This document shows positions 53,798-62,331 of a stretch of DNA of 64,000 bases, piece after piece. The DNA lies in contig NZ_JAHYXK010000007.1 in NCBI RefSeq assembly GCF_019443125.1, forward strand, positions 1-64,000, written 5' to 3'. The position numbers were made by a program, and so were the translations under genes. Within the stretch, counting starts at the first letter, position 1. The number at the start of each line of letters is the position of its first letter. The DNA comes from Pontibacter aydingkolensis (lineage in GTDB: Bacteria > Bacteroidota > Bacteroidia > Cytophagales > Hymenobacteraceae). The notes beneath the pieces were generated by a model. It was not told the DNA's origin. It was given only the letters and a program-made list of their open reading frames with translations, and made no database searches.

Positions 53798-55449
53798 GGC
53801 GCGTCAGGTTTTGGGGGATTTATGGGATTAGACTTTTGAATGGTTTCCTGCTTCTGGGCGCGTTTTGCAAGCATTTCTGCTACCAGCTGTTGATACGCTT
53901 TGCGTTCCTGTGCCTTACCCAGCTTGGTTTCTTCTTGTGCCTCTTCGCTTAGGCCGCGGTAGAGGCTATAGCACATTAACAAAAGTATAATAGCAAAGGG
54001 CAAACCGGTAATGATAACAGCTGTCTGCAAGGCCTGCAGGCCACCGCCAAGTAACAGTACTGCCGCAATTGCCCCGCCAGCCAGCGCCCAGAAAACCCGT
54101 ATGGCCACCGACGGATCGGGCTTGCCCCCAGAAGTAAGGCTGACCACAACCAATGAGCCGGAGTCGGAGGAGGTTACAAAGAAGCCGGCTACAAGTATAA
54201 TTCCTATCACAGAAAGCGCTGTTGAGAATGGTAACTGTTCAAAGAACACAAACAAGGCCGTTGACATATCGGCTGCCACTGCCTCAGCAATAGTCAGGTC
54301 TCCGGCAAGGGTTTCGCGGAGGGCTGTGCTGCCAAAGGCCGTCATCCACAGAAAAGAGAGTAGGGAAGGAGCAATGAGCACGCCAAGTATAAATTCTTTG
54401 ATAGTTCTTCCTTTGGATACCCGCGCAATAAAAATTCCTACAAATGGTGCCCATGAGATCCACCAGGCCCAGTAGAACACCGTCCAGCTGCCTTGCCAGT
54501 TCCTGTTTGAGTAGGCCTCGTTCCAGAAAGAGAGTTGCATAAAGTTGCCAATATAGGAGCCGGTATTCTGCACATAAGAGCCAAGTATAAAAACTGTTGG
54601 ACCCAGTACCAACACGGCCAAAAGTATAAACAGGGCAATGCGGATGTTCCACTCACTCAGGATGCGCACGCCTTTGTCCACCCCGGTTACTACAGAAATG
54701 GTGGCGATGCCTGTGATAACGCCTATAAGTATGATCTGGGTGGTTACGTTATTTACAATGGCAGGGAATACATGATTTAAGCCAGATGCCACCTGCTGCA
54801 CGCCTAAGCCTAATGAAGTAGCCAGACCAAACAGGGTAGCTATTACGGCAAGTATATCAATCACATGCCCTGCAATGCCATGAATGCGCTCTCCCAGAAA
54901 AGGGTAAAAAGCAGACCGCACGGTAAGGGGCAGCTGCCGGTTATAGGTAAAGTAAGCCAGTGACAGCGCCACCAGCGCATAAATTGCCCAGGCATGCAAC
55001 CCCCAGTGCAGGAAAGTATAATTCATGGCCTGCCTGGCAGCAGCTGGTGTGCCCGGTTCGCCCAGAGGAGGGGTCTGGAAGTGGTTAACAGGCTCGGCAA
55101 TGCTCCAGAAAAGCAAACCAATACCCATGCCGGCGCTGAACAGCATGGCAAACCAGGAAGAAGTACTGAACTCCGGCTTCGCATCTTTGCCGCCCAACCG
55201 TATTTTCCCAAAACGACTGAAAGCCATAAACAGGCAGTACACCACAAAGATGTTCACGCTAAGTATAAATAGCCAGCCCATATTTGCTGTAACCGCCGCC
55301 TGCGTGTCACCGAAGAACTCCTCCGCATCTTTCCGGAATATGAGCACTAGTGCTATACTGACTATCAGGAATACGATGGAAGACCAGAACACGGGACCAT
55401 TTACATCCAGCCCGAAAGATTTTTTTGTATTAGTTTTTACTTTACTCAT
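53794..55449 (-). CDS. BCCT-family betaine/choline/carnitine transporter
   Basis: 551 residues with 12 membrane segments. The BCCT pattern is clear: FAMLFSAGMGIGLLFWSIAEPVNHF, which holds the sodium-binding GMGIGL stretch, YWAWWISWAPFVGIFIARVSKGRTIKEF and SLGLGVQQVASGLNHVF. It probably uses sodium or proton motive force to take up betaine, choline or carnitine for osmotic balance. It lies 17 bases from the porin gene and overlaps the Usp gene, so the three form one operon. The C-terminus is charged (EAQEETKLGKAQERK...). Confidence 0.94.
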   Translation of the reverse strand: MSKVKTNTKKSFGLDVNGPVFWSSIVFLIVSIALVLIFRKDAEEFFGDTQAAVTANMGWLFILSVNIFVVYCLFMAFSRFGKIRLGGKDAKPEFSTSSWFAMLFSAGMGIGLLFWSIAEPVNHFQTPPLGEPGTPAAARQAMNYTFLHWGLHAWAIYALVALSLAYFTYNRQLPLTVRSAFYPFLGERIHGIAGHVIDILAVIATLFGLATSLGLGVQQVASGLNHVFPAIVNNVTTQIILIGVITGIATISVVTGVDKGVRILSEWNIRIALFILLAVLVLGPTVFILGSYVQNTGSYIGNFMQLSFWNEAYSNRNWQGSWTVFYWAWWISWAPFVGIFIARVSKGRTIKEFILGVLIAPSLLSFLWMTAFGSTALRETLAGDLTIAEAVAADMSTALFVFFEQLPFSTALSVIGIILVAGFFVTSSDSGSLVVVSLTSGGKPDPSVAIRVFWALAGGAIAAVLLLGGGLQALQTAVIITGLPFAIILLLMCYSLYRGLSEEAQEETKLGKAQERKAYQQLVAEMLAKRAQKQETIQKSNPINPPKPDAP

Positions 55450-55466
55450 TCATCTGCATTATAATA

Positions 55467-56657
55467 TCAGAAATAATAGCCCATGTTAATGTTAAAGCGC
55501 ATATGCCACCTGGTATCGCCGGGTGTTCCGGTTGTAAAGGCGTTGGCCCACTCGGGGCCCAGCCAGGGGTGATTGTAGCCAAATGCAGCATCGGTATAGA
55601 TGTACATGGGGCCAGCTGTGAAGAGTGCTCCAAGCACGTTCATGTGTGCATTTTCGTAGCCGCTTACGCGCTTATTATAGTAGCCGTAGTTGTTGTAAAT
55701 ATCTACTCCTTGCAGCAGACGGGTGTTTACTGGTATGTGGTAAGCTACTCCCAATGTATAGATCTCACCTTTATTAGCAACGTTATAATTGGCACCGTAG
55801 GCACCCATTTCTATAAAGTTAAGGTTGTTACCAGCTGCATACTTTGGGTCAAAGCGATAGAGCATTGCCTGCAATTTTACATTCCAGGGGCTGTGGTTGG
55901 TTTTGTACTCGTAGTGTATGGCCCCGGCGTGGCGGGTGCCGTTTCGTTCTGTGTCGAGGTTGTAAAGCAGACCGCCTTGCAACGAAAAACCCAGTTCATG
56001 GGCAAGGCTATCACCTAAGCGGCGCACCAGTTTAAAGTCCAGCTGGTTGTTTTCTTTGTTGCGGCCGGTTACGTCGTAAGAATAGCGGTTGGGGCTGGGC
56101 TCCTGGGAACTGAACACAAAATCCTCTGCGCTTTTGTAGTAAGCTGCCTGCCATTGCCACCTCCCAGAGTCGTGTATATACTTTATACCCATGTCGTGGT
56201 CATCCTCAAAACCTACATAATAGGTCATGTTAAAGAACCAGTTGTTGGAGTTGTATTGCTGAATGCCGAAGGGCACTTGGTGCAAGCCTACCTGTATCTG
56301 CGATTGGTCTGAGAAGTCGTATTGAAACCAGCCTTGCTTCAAAAAATGTCCACCAAAAGCTTCGGAATAAAAACGGTATTCTGCATTTAATTTGATGCCT
56401 TTGTATTCTGCCTCAGCATTGATGCGAAACAGATCGAAACCAAAGTCGCCGCCACGCTCCAACTGGTCTTCTTTCCAGGTGGATAGGTTATAATTGAATC
56501 GGACTGCCCCGCCAAGTTTAAGGTATGGTTTTTCTTCGGGCTTATCCTCTGGATACTGTGCCAGGCATACTGCGCTCCAAAGAATTAAAGGCAGAATTAA
56601 GAGTATACGGTGTTGTAAAATTGTTTTCAATGGCACACGTTGGTTAAAGTATAACAT
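55467..56657 (-). CDS. Phosphate-selective-porin-like outer membrane protein
   Basis: 396 residues. A signal peptide (LLILPLILWSAVCLAQ) is followed by KPYLKLGGAVRFNYNLSTW, then alternating strands such as AEYKGIKLNAEYRFYSEAFGGHFLKQGWFQYDF and IQVGLHQVPFGIQQYNSNNWFF, and the C-terminus reads MRFNINMGYYF, as expected for an outer membrane porin of the OprP/OprO type. A TTG at 56630 is an alternative start. It begins the porin-BCCT-Usp operon and might provide outer-membrane passage of the substrate used by BCCT. Confidence 0.85.
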   Translation of the reverse strand: MLYFNQRVPLKTILQHRILLILPLILWSAVCLAQYPEDKPEEKPYLKLGGAVRFNYNLSTWKEDQLERGGDFGFDLFRINAEAEYKGIKLNAEYRFYSEAFGGHFLKQGWFQYDFSDQSQIQVGLHQVPFGIQQYNSNNWFFNMTYYVGFEDDHDMGIKYIHDSGRWQWQAAYYKSAEDFVFSSQEPSPNRYSYDVTGRNKENNQLDFKLVRRLGDSLAHELGFSLQGGLLYNLDTERNGTRHAGAIHYEYKTNHSPWNVKLQAMLYRFDPKYAAGNNLNFIEMGAYGANYNVANKGEIYTLGVAYHIPVNTRLLQGVDIYNNYGYYNKRVSGYENAHMNVLGALFTAGPMYIYTDAAFGYNHPWLGPEWANAFTTGTPGDTRWHMRFNINMGYYF

Positions 56658-56968
56658 TGCACTTTACTAAAGACGGTGTGAGGTGGTAAAAGTTACTTTT
56701 TGATAAACAGACAGAATTTAGGGAGCACTCAGACATGTATGGTTTAGGATGCTCTACCATCCTGTGCACTATATCAGATAATTACTTTAGCCACTACTTT
56801 AACCTGATCTGCACGATAAAATTATACCCTTACTTAATAAGTGTAACGGGGGGATGATGTTAGTGGTTGATACTAGTTTAATTCTTATTTTTAATTGTAT
56901 TTAAGCAATCTAATAAGTACCAGTTATTCTATATCATTAACAATCATTATATAAACTAAGTAAGCAAT
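56658..56968. other. Divergent promoter region
   Basis: 311 bases between the porin operon and a SnoaL-like gene. It must carry both promoters. AT-rich blocks are at 56810-56830 and 56880-56960. No gene or clear repeat was found. Confidence 0.5.
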
Positions 56969-57361
56969 ATGGAAACAATTACCAGGAACACCAAGGCGGA
57001 GATCATGAACGTCAACAAAAAATTTATGCAGGCTTTTGCTCAGGGTAATGCAGAAGGCGTAGCCAACCTGTACACAGATGAAGGCATGCTGCTACCTGCA
57101 GGTATGGATATCATCAAAGGTAAACAAGCTGTGCAAGACTTTTGGCAAGGTGCCATAGGAATGGGCATAAAAGAGGTTAAGCTGGAGACGATGGAAGTGC
57201 AGCCATGCGAAAACACAGCTATAGAAATGGGAAATTATACTTTGAGTGGAGCTGATGGTGCTATGGTTGATAAAGGTAAGTATATCGTAGTATGGCATAA
57301 TCAGAACGGTAATTGGAAACTGGACAAAGATATCTGGAATACCAGCCTGAGCGCCACCTAA
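56969..57361 (+). CDS. SnoaL/NTF2-like small protein
   Basis: 130 residues. It has a cone-shaped NTF2-like pattern: an N-terminal helix (IMNVNKKFMQAFAQGNAEGVANLYTDEGMLLPAG), then GKQAVQDFWQGAI, the beta-rich half, and the end GKYIVVWHNQNGNWKLDKDIWN. This is the DUF4440-type or SgcJ-type fold found in ketosteroid-isomerase relatives. The reaction is not known. A perfect terminator follows. Confidence 0.85.
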   Translation: METITRNTKAEIMNVNKKFMQAFAQGNAEGVANLYTDEGMLLPAGMDIIKGKQAVQDFWQGAIGMGIKEVKLETMEVQPCENTAIEMGNYTLSGADGAMVDKGKYIVVWHNQNGNWKLDKDIWNTSLSAT

Positions 57362-57368
57362 GTATAAA

Positions 57369-57427
57369 AGCTAAAAGTATAAAAGCCCTGTAAACACTTT
57401 GTTTACAGGGCTTTTATACTTTTAGCT
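57369..57427. terminator. Bidirectional terminator with perfect 27-bp stem
   Basis: Positions 57369-57395 pair perfectly with 57401-57427, with a five-base ACTTT loop. It contains AAAGCCCTGTAAAC and also AAAAGTATA in the outer stem. It sits between convergent genes and should end both transcripts. Confidence 0.9.
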
Positions 57428-57459
57428 GTACAGCAAATTTATATCATGGCAGCTGTATG

Positions 57460-59658
57460 CTATTTTCTAGACTGCGGCTTAGGCACCGGGAAACCGCGGT
57501 CACGCATCAGTGCATCTATCTTGGCATCGCGACCACGGAACTTACGGTAAGCATCAGCCGGATCCATAGAGTTGCGCGGTGCGAACAGGTATTTCACCAG
57601 TCTGGCTGCCACCTCTGCATCGTAGAAACCGCCTGGGGCCTCTGCAAAAGCCTCAGCAGCGTCAGACGTTAACACATCGGCCCACAGGTAACCGTAGTAA
57701 CCGGTAGCATAACCCTCACCAGAGAATACGTGTCCGAAGTGCGGTGAACGGTGACGCATCACTATTTCCTTCGGCATACCTAGTTTTGTGAGGGTTTCCT
57801 TTTCAAACTTAGCAGGGTCCATGCCGTTCGGGTCAGCCAAGTGGAAGTGCATATCCATCAGGGCAGAACCTAAAAACTCAGTTGTTGCAAAGCCCTGGTT
57901 AAAGGTAGAAGCCTTCTCGATTTTGGCCACCAGTTCTTTCGGCATCGGTTCGCCTGTTTTGTAATGCTTCAAGAATTGGTTGATCACCTTGTCAGTAGAC
58001 AGCCAACGCTCCAGCAACTGCGACTGGAACTCGGTGTAATCGCGCACGCCGCTGTTAAGGGTTGGGTACTTTACGTTAGAAGCCAGGAAGTGCAGCGCGT
58101 GGCCAAACTCATGGAAGAAGGTTTCCGCATCATCCCACGATACCAGCACTGGCTCACCCGGAGCAGGCTTCACAAAGTTAGAGTTGTTAGACGATAGCAC
58201 TGTTTTCTTACCATCAAACGTAGTATGGGCACGGTAAGTAGTAGCCCATGCACCGGAACGCTTGCCCTGGCGTGCGAACGGATCCAAGTACCATAAACCG
58301 ATGTGCTGGCCGGTAGTTTTGTCGGTTACTTCCCATACTTTCACATCCTCATGGAAAACAGGCACAGAACCCTCTGGTACCGGTGTGAATTTGAAGTTGA
58401 ACAGTTCACCGGCTGTAAAGAAGATCGCATCCGTCAGGTTACCCAGCTCCAGGTACTGCTTCACCTCGTCAGAGTTCAGGTCATACTTCTCCTGACGTAC
58501 TTTCTCGGCATAGTATCGGTAATCCCAGGGCTGAATAGTTATCTTGGTCTTACTGGTTTTATTGGCTACTTTCTGCATGTCGGCCACTTCTTCTTTGGCT
58601 CTGGCAATGGCAGCTGGCCATACGGCCATCATTAGGTCCATGGCTGCCTCAGGTGTTTTGGCCATACGGTCCTGCAGGCGCCACTGGGCATAATTGTCGT
58701 AGCCCATCAGTTGCACCCGCTCTTTGCGTAGCTTTAATATGTCAACAATATTCTGCTTGTTATCACTGGCATCGTTGTTATCGGCACGGGAGTAGTAGTT
58801 TTTCCATACTTTCTCACGCAGCGCACGCTCATCAGAATAGGTAAGGAACTGGTCCATGCTGGAGCGGGTGTTGGTAACGGCATACTGCCCTGGCTTACCG
58901 CGGTCTGCTGCGGCTTTGGCAGCTGCCTTTACAAACGACTCCGGTAGGCCGCCAAGTTGGTCTTTTGTAAAATATACCACATAATTCTCCTCATCTGCCA
59001 AAATGTTGTTAGAGAAGTTCGTGTAAAGCGACGAAAGCTCTTTGTTGATCTCGGCGTAACGCTGCTTTTTCTCAGGGCTCAGGTTGGCGCCTTCCATTTC
59101 AAAACCTTTGTACACCAGCTCTACCACGCGCTGCTGATCGGCAGGTAATGGGTTTTTCTGAGCGTTATCGTATACTGTTTTAATGCGTTGGAACAGCTTC
59201 TCGTTCTGTGATATCTTAGAGTTGAATTCAGAGATCTTTGGAGCCATTTCAGCTTGTACTTCTCTGAACGCAGGCGTAGACACGTTGCTGCCCCAAATAC
59301 CGTAGTAAGTGAACACGCGGTTCAACTCCTTACCGGCTCTTTCCATTTCCTCGATGGTGTTTTCGAAAGTGGCTGGCTGCGGGCTGTTGGCAATCGCCTC
59401 TATTTCAGCCAGGTTCATGGCCATAGCCTTTTCCATAGCCGGCTTCAGGTCGGCCAGGTTCATTTTATCGAAGGCTGGAACACCTCCGTAAGGGCCGGTC
59501 CATTCTTTTAGCAGCGGGTTGGGTTCTTCCTGCTTTTGCGCTACGGTAGCCTGTGTTTCCTGTGCCTGCGGGGCTTGTACAGAAGAGGTACAACTCGCCA
59601 GTGCCAGCAGTACCAGTAATCCGGATTTCTTGCCGGCTATTATAATTGATTTCTGCAT
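57460..59658 (-). CDS. M3-family zinc peptidase (peptidyl-dipeptidase-like)
   Basis: 732 residues. The N-terminus has a lipoprotein-like signal (VLLALASC), so the enzyme is probably attached to the envelope. The M3 zinc motif is HEFGH (His516, Glu517, His520) in DAETFFHEFGHALHFLAS, followed by DYTEFQSQLLERW. The long helical N-terminal half (DKMNLADLKPAMEKAM...) is typical for Dcp/oligopeptidase A. It probably removes dipeptides or cuts small peptides. A dcp name is possible but not proven. Confidence 0.92.
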   Translation of the reverse strand: MQKSIIIAGKKSGLLVLLALASCTSSVQAPQAQETQATVAQKQEEPNPLLKEWTGPYGGVPAFDKMNLADLKPAMEKAMAMNLAEIEAIANSPQPATFENTIEEMERAGKELNRVFTYYGIWGSNVSTPAFREVQAEMAPKISEFNSKISQNEKLFQRIKTVYDNAQKNPLPADQQRVVELVYKGFEMEGANLSPEKKQRYAEINKELSSLYTNFSNNILADEENYVVYFTKDQLGGLPESFVKAAAKAAADRGKPGQYAVTNTRSSMDQFLTYSDERALREKVWKNYYSRADNNDASDNKQNIVDILKLRKERVQLMGYDNYAQWRLQDRMAKTPEAAMDLMMAVWPAAIARAKEEVADMQKVANKTSKTKITIQPWDYRYYAEKVRQEKYDLNSDEVKQYLELGNLTDAIFFTAGELFNFKFTPVPEGSVPVFHEDVKVWEVTDKTTGQHIGLWYLDPFARQGKRSGAWATTYRAHTTFDGKKTVLSSNNSNFVKPAPGEPVLVSWDDAETFFHEFGHALHFLASNVKYPTLNSGVRDYTEFQSQLLERWLSTDKVINQFLKHYKTGEPMPKELVAKIEKASTFNQGFATTEFLGSALMDMHFHLADPNGMDPAKFEKETLTKLGMPKEIVMRHRSPHFGHVFSGEGYATGYYGYLWADVLTSDAAEAFAEAPGGFYDAEVAARLVKYLFAPRNSMDPADAYRKFRGRDAKIDALMRDRGFPVPKPQSRK

Positions 59659-59923
59659 AAGTTGTTAGTTTGTGAATAGAGTTCCTGAGAACCCTGCTAG
59701 TATAAATTAGCACAAGATACGAAAAATCTTTGTTATTAGCCGGTTTTGGGCTCTCGCAGCATAGATCTGGCTTTGTTAAAAATCTGTTTATACTATCAGT
59801 ATGTCTGGTGCTAAAATGAAAAAGTTAACCAAACCTGCTAGCTTTCAAGCTTGTAAGGAAAAATAGACTATATCTCAAATTTGAAACTTACGTAGAATAT
59901 ATTGTATCTGTAAAGTATAAGCC

Positions 59924-60163
59924 ATGCATTCAACCGTTTTTAAGTTTGGAGAAGGAAGTCCCTTTATTAAAAGCGGACGTCCGGTAAAGCAGGAAATTAA
60001 AGATAGGTTACTATGGCAGGCAATGCGTGTAGCTAAAACCGGTAAAGATGTGTTTAAGTATGGCTTAATTATTTATACTCCAATTCCTGCCTACCTCAAT
60101 GGTCCATTAACCCTGGAAATATACTGGGATTTTAAGAGTCCGGACGAGTTTCCTGTTAACTAA
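59924..60163 (+). CDS. Small protein of unknown function
   Basis: 79 residues (MHSTVFKFGEGSPFIKSGRP...). It is basic at the N-terminus and ends FKSPDEFPVN. There is no signal peptide or membrane segment. It is followed by another small orphan gene 77 bases later. I recognise no family. A strong start (ATG after AAAGTATAAGCC) is seen. Confidence 0.5.
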   Translation: MHSTVFKFGEGSPFIKSGRPVKQEIKDRLLWQAMRVAKTGKDVFKYGLIIYTPIPAYLNGPLTLEIYWDFKSPDEFPVN

Positions 60164-60240
60164 TGGCCGATATCTTTCCTACTTCATAACAAAGCATGTA
60201 TGGGGTAGCTGTTTTTCATTTTGCCTTCGTATACTAGTAC

Positions 60241-60492
60241 ATGAACCTCGAATTCTTTAACACCCATTCGCACGCAGGAAGACTAGAGATAATCTGGGCG
60301 CATGGCACTTTTTTAGCTCAGCGGGGCAGGAGAGGCTATCGTATTGCGCTTTACGATCTGGGTAATTTCTTTGCCGAGATCTGGTCTAACCCACACACAG
60401 ATTACATTAGCATGGTGAGAGGCTATAAGAGCAAGAAAGCCCTGGAGCTTTACATAGCCGAGATCAGCCTGGAAAGGATGATGGAGTGGTAA
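60241..60492 (+). CDS. Small protein of unknown function
   Basis: 83 residues (MNLEFFNTHSHAGRLEIIWAHG...), with a mix of aromatic and charged residues and a repeated acidic end (ELYIAEISLERMMEW). It has no signal peptide. No family was recognised. It may be cotranscribed with the preceding orphan gene. Confidence 0.55.
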   Translation: MNLEFFNTHSHAGRLEIIWAHGTFLAQRGRRGYRIALYDLGNFFAEIWSNPHTDYISMVRGYKSKKALELYIAEISLERMMEW

Positions 60493-60680
60493 CCAGAATA
60501 CGGCTGCTTCAGATAGCATAGCCAGCCACTTACTAATAACCTGTATCCTTTTCTTAAGTCAATAACAGATATTATCAACAAACATCAGCAACCAGGTTGT
60601 GTTTAATAGTTATCGCTATGTTTTCTGTATACTATGCGTATACTTACATTCAGATAGATAACATGATAAAACGAAATTAA

Positions 60681-61139
60681 ATGGACGCTGAGAATCTGAG
60701 AAATAAGCACTCGATACAACACCTGTACAATGCCATCCTACCGGAACTGGCACAGCATATCAACCATAACATTATGCCTGTAACAGCTTTGTTTCATGAT
60801 TTTGGGCTGGAGCGGGTAATCGACACCTGGACCAGAGACCCTGCAGCAGGCGACGATGAAGTTGTAAGTATAGAAAACGGTAATGTGCAGTTTATGGGGC
60901 TAAAGCTACGCATGGAAGGCTTTAAAAGAGCAGGTGCTGGCGCGTTCGACATGAACAAAGACCTATTGTTTAAACTGGAACGCAGCAGCTACACCGTAGG
61001 CCCGGATAAAAACACCAATTGGCTCGAAAAAGATTACACTCAACGCTGGGAAACATCCGAATATGAAATGGTGGCTGCTCAATGGGCCGAAGAACTGATT
61101 GATGCCATTACGCAACGCCTGGAAAGTATAACTGGTTGA
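60681..61139 (+). CDS. Protein of unknown function
   Basis: 152 residues, acidic and mostly helical (NLRNKHSIQHLYNAILPELAQHINHNIMPVTALFHDFGLERV). It ends in a helical segment (EYEMVAAQWAEELIDAITQRLESITG). There is no signal peptide. It starts six bases before the stop-to-start gap of an exported methyltransferase, with which it is likely cotranscribed. No family was recognised. Confidence 0.6.
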   Translation: MDAENLRNKHSIQHLYNAILPELAQHINHNIMPVTALFHDFGLERVIDTWTRDPAAGDDEVVSIENGNVQFMGLKLRMEGFKRAGAGAFDMNKDLLFKLERSSYTVGPDKNTNWLEKDYTQRWETSEYEMVAAQWAEELIDAITQRLESITG

Positions 61140-61145
61140 TAAAGT

Positions 61146-61895
61146 ATGAAATCGCTGTCAATTACATCTTCAAACCTGCTATTCCCCCTGCTTATGGTGT
61201 TGTGGCTAAGCACCTGCACGTCGTGCCATGCCCAGAAAGAGAAAAATATCGATAAAGTATACGCTACCAAAGCACCAGGCCCGGGAGGTACGGGCAAAGT
61301 ATACATGGGCCGCGAAATTGCAAGGGTTATCGGAACAGGTGGTGGAAACTGGCTCGAGCGAAGTACACGCCAGGAAGACGAGAACTCATTACTGGCTATT
61401 GATAACATGATGCTGAAACCTCAGAGTGTGGTAGCCGATATTGGAGCCGGTACTGGCTTTTATACTTTCAGGGTAGCAGAGCGGGTGCCGCAAGGCAAAG
61501 TATACGCTGTAGAATTACAGGATGCTTTTATTGCTACTTTAAAAGAACGCAAGCAAGAGTTGGGTTTAAATAATGTAGAGGTAGTAAAAGGAGGCACACA
61601 AAGTATAAATGTGCCCGATGCCACCCTGGACCTTGCTTTTATGGTGGATGTGTACCACGAACTGGAGTATCCGCAGGAAATGCTGCAAGCTATACATAAA
61701 GCCCTCAAGCCAGGTGGTAAACTAGTGTTGCTGGAGTACCGTGCCGAAGATCCAAAGGTTGCCATAAGAGAACTACACAAAATGAGTGCGGCCCAGGTTA
61801 AAAAAGAACTCGAAGCCAACGGCTTTAAACTACACAAACAGGTAGATGCCCTCCCGATTCAGCACTTCCTGATGTTTGAGAAAGAGGACCGGTGA
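61146..61895 (+). CDS. Exported class I SAM-dependent methyltransferase
   Basis: 249 residues. A hydrophobic N-terminal segment (LLFPLLMVLWLSTCTSCHAQ) looks like a signal peptide. The SAM-binding motif VVADIGAGTGFYTF (Asp98 to Gly105) is followed by GKVYAVELQDAFI and VPDATLDLAFMVDVYHELEYPQEMLQAIHKALKPGGKLVLLEYR. Exported methyltransferases are unusual because SAM is cytosolic. Bacteroidota have such proteins, possibly acting on envelope lipids or metalloids. It begins six bases after the preceding gene. Confidence 0.82.
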   Translation: MKSLSITSSNLLFPLLMVLWLSTCTSCHAQKEKNIDKVYATKAPGPGGTGKVYMGREIARVIGTGGGNWLERSTRQEDENSLLAIDNMMLKPQSVVADIGAGTGFYTFRVAERVPQGKVYAVELQDAFIATLKERKQELGLNNVEVVKGGTQSINVPDATLDLAFMVDVYHELEYPQEMLQAIHKALKPGGKLVLLEYRAEDPKVAIRELHKMSAAQVKKELEANGFKLHKQVDALPIQHFLMFEKEDR

Positions 61896-61995
61896 TTAAA
61901 GGGATTTTAAAAGATTTAAGAGATAATATGTAAGACTGGGTTTTTCTTACAAACAACTGTTCCTTAGGAACGCGTGGTCCTGTTATATTTGTCAC

Positions 61996-62298
61996 ATGAA
62001 CTCCATTGACCTGAGCTCTTACTACCGCCTTTACGCCTTCTCCGATTACAGAAGTATGAAAGTAGCCTTGCCGTACATGCGGCGCGTCGTGCTGGCAAAA
62101 GGCCTTTCTGAAGTAGAGGAGGCAGATGTTAGAAGGTATGTACAGCGTGTTGAGGGGAGTGGGTATAAAAACTATCTGGAACCGCTAAACCATCTGTATG
62201 CACGGGTATCTGCCACCAGCTCTTTTATTACTGCTTTGCAACTGTTATATAAAAGCAATGGCTACTCTGCCCGATATATTGTGGTGGAAAGGCGATAA
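61996..62298 (+). CDS. Small protein of unknown function
   Basis: 100 residues (MNSIDLSSYYRLYAFSDYRSM...), basic, with hydrophobic patches (FITALQLLYKSNGYSARYIVV). There is no signal peptide. I recognise no family. A TGTTATATTTG box at 61981-61991 is a fair promoter -7 match just 5 bases before the ATG, so it may be leaderless or the box may be fortuitous. Confidence 0.5.
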   Translation: MNSIDLSSYYRLYAFSDYRSMKVALPYMRRVVLAKGLSEVEEADVRRYVQRVEGSGYKNYLEPLNHLYARVSATSSFITALQLLYKSNGYSARYIVVERR

Positions 62299-62331
62299 GT
62301 ATTATGTCTATACCTTTGCCTGCTTACATAC

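Noticed and set aside
59801-59866. A 21-codon open frame between the M3 peptidase and the orphan genes
   Set aside because: It is short, has no terminator of its own and no hydrophobic or conserved pattern, so chance is likely.
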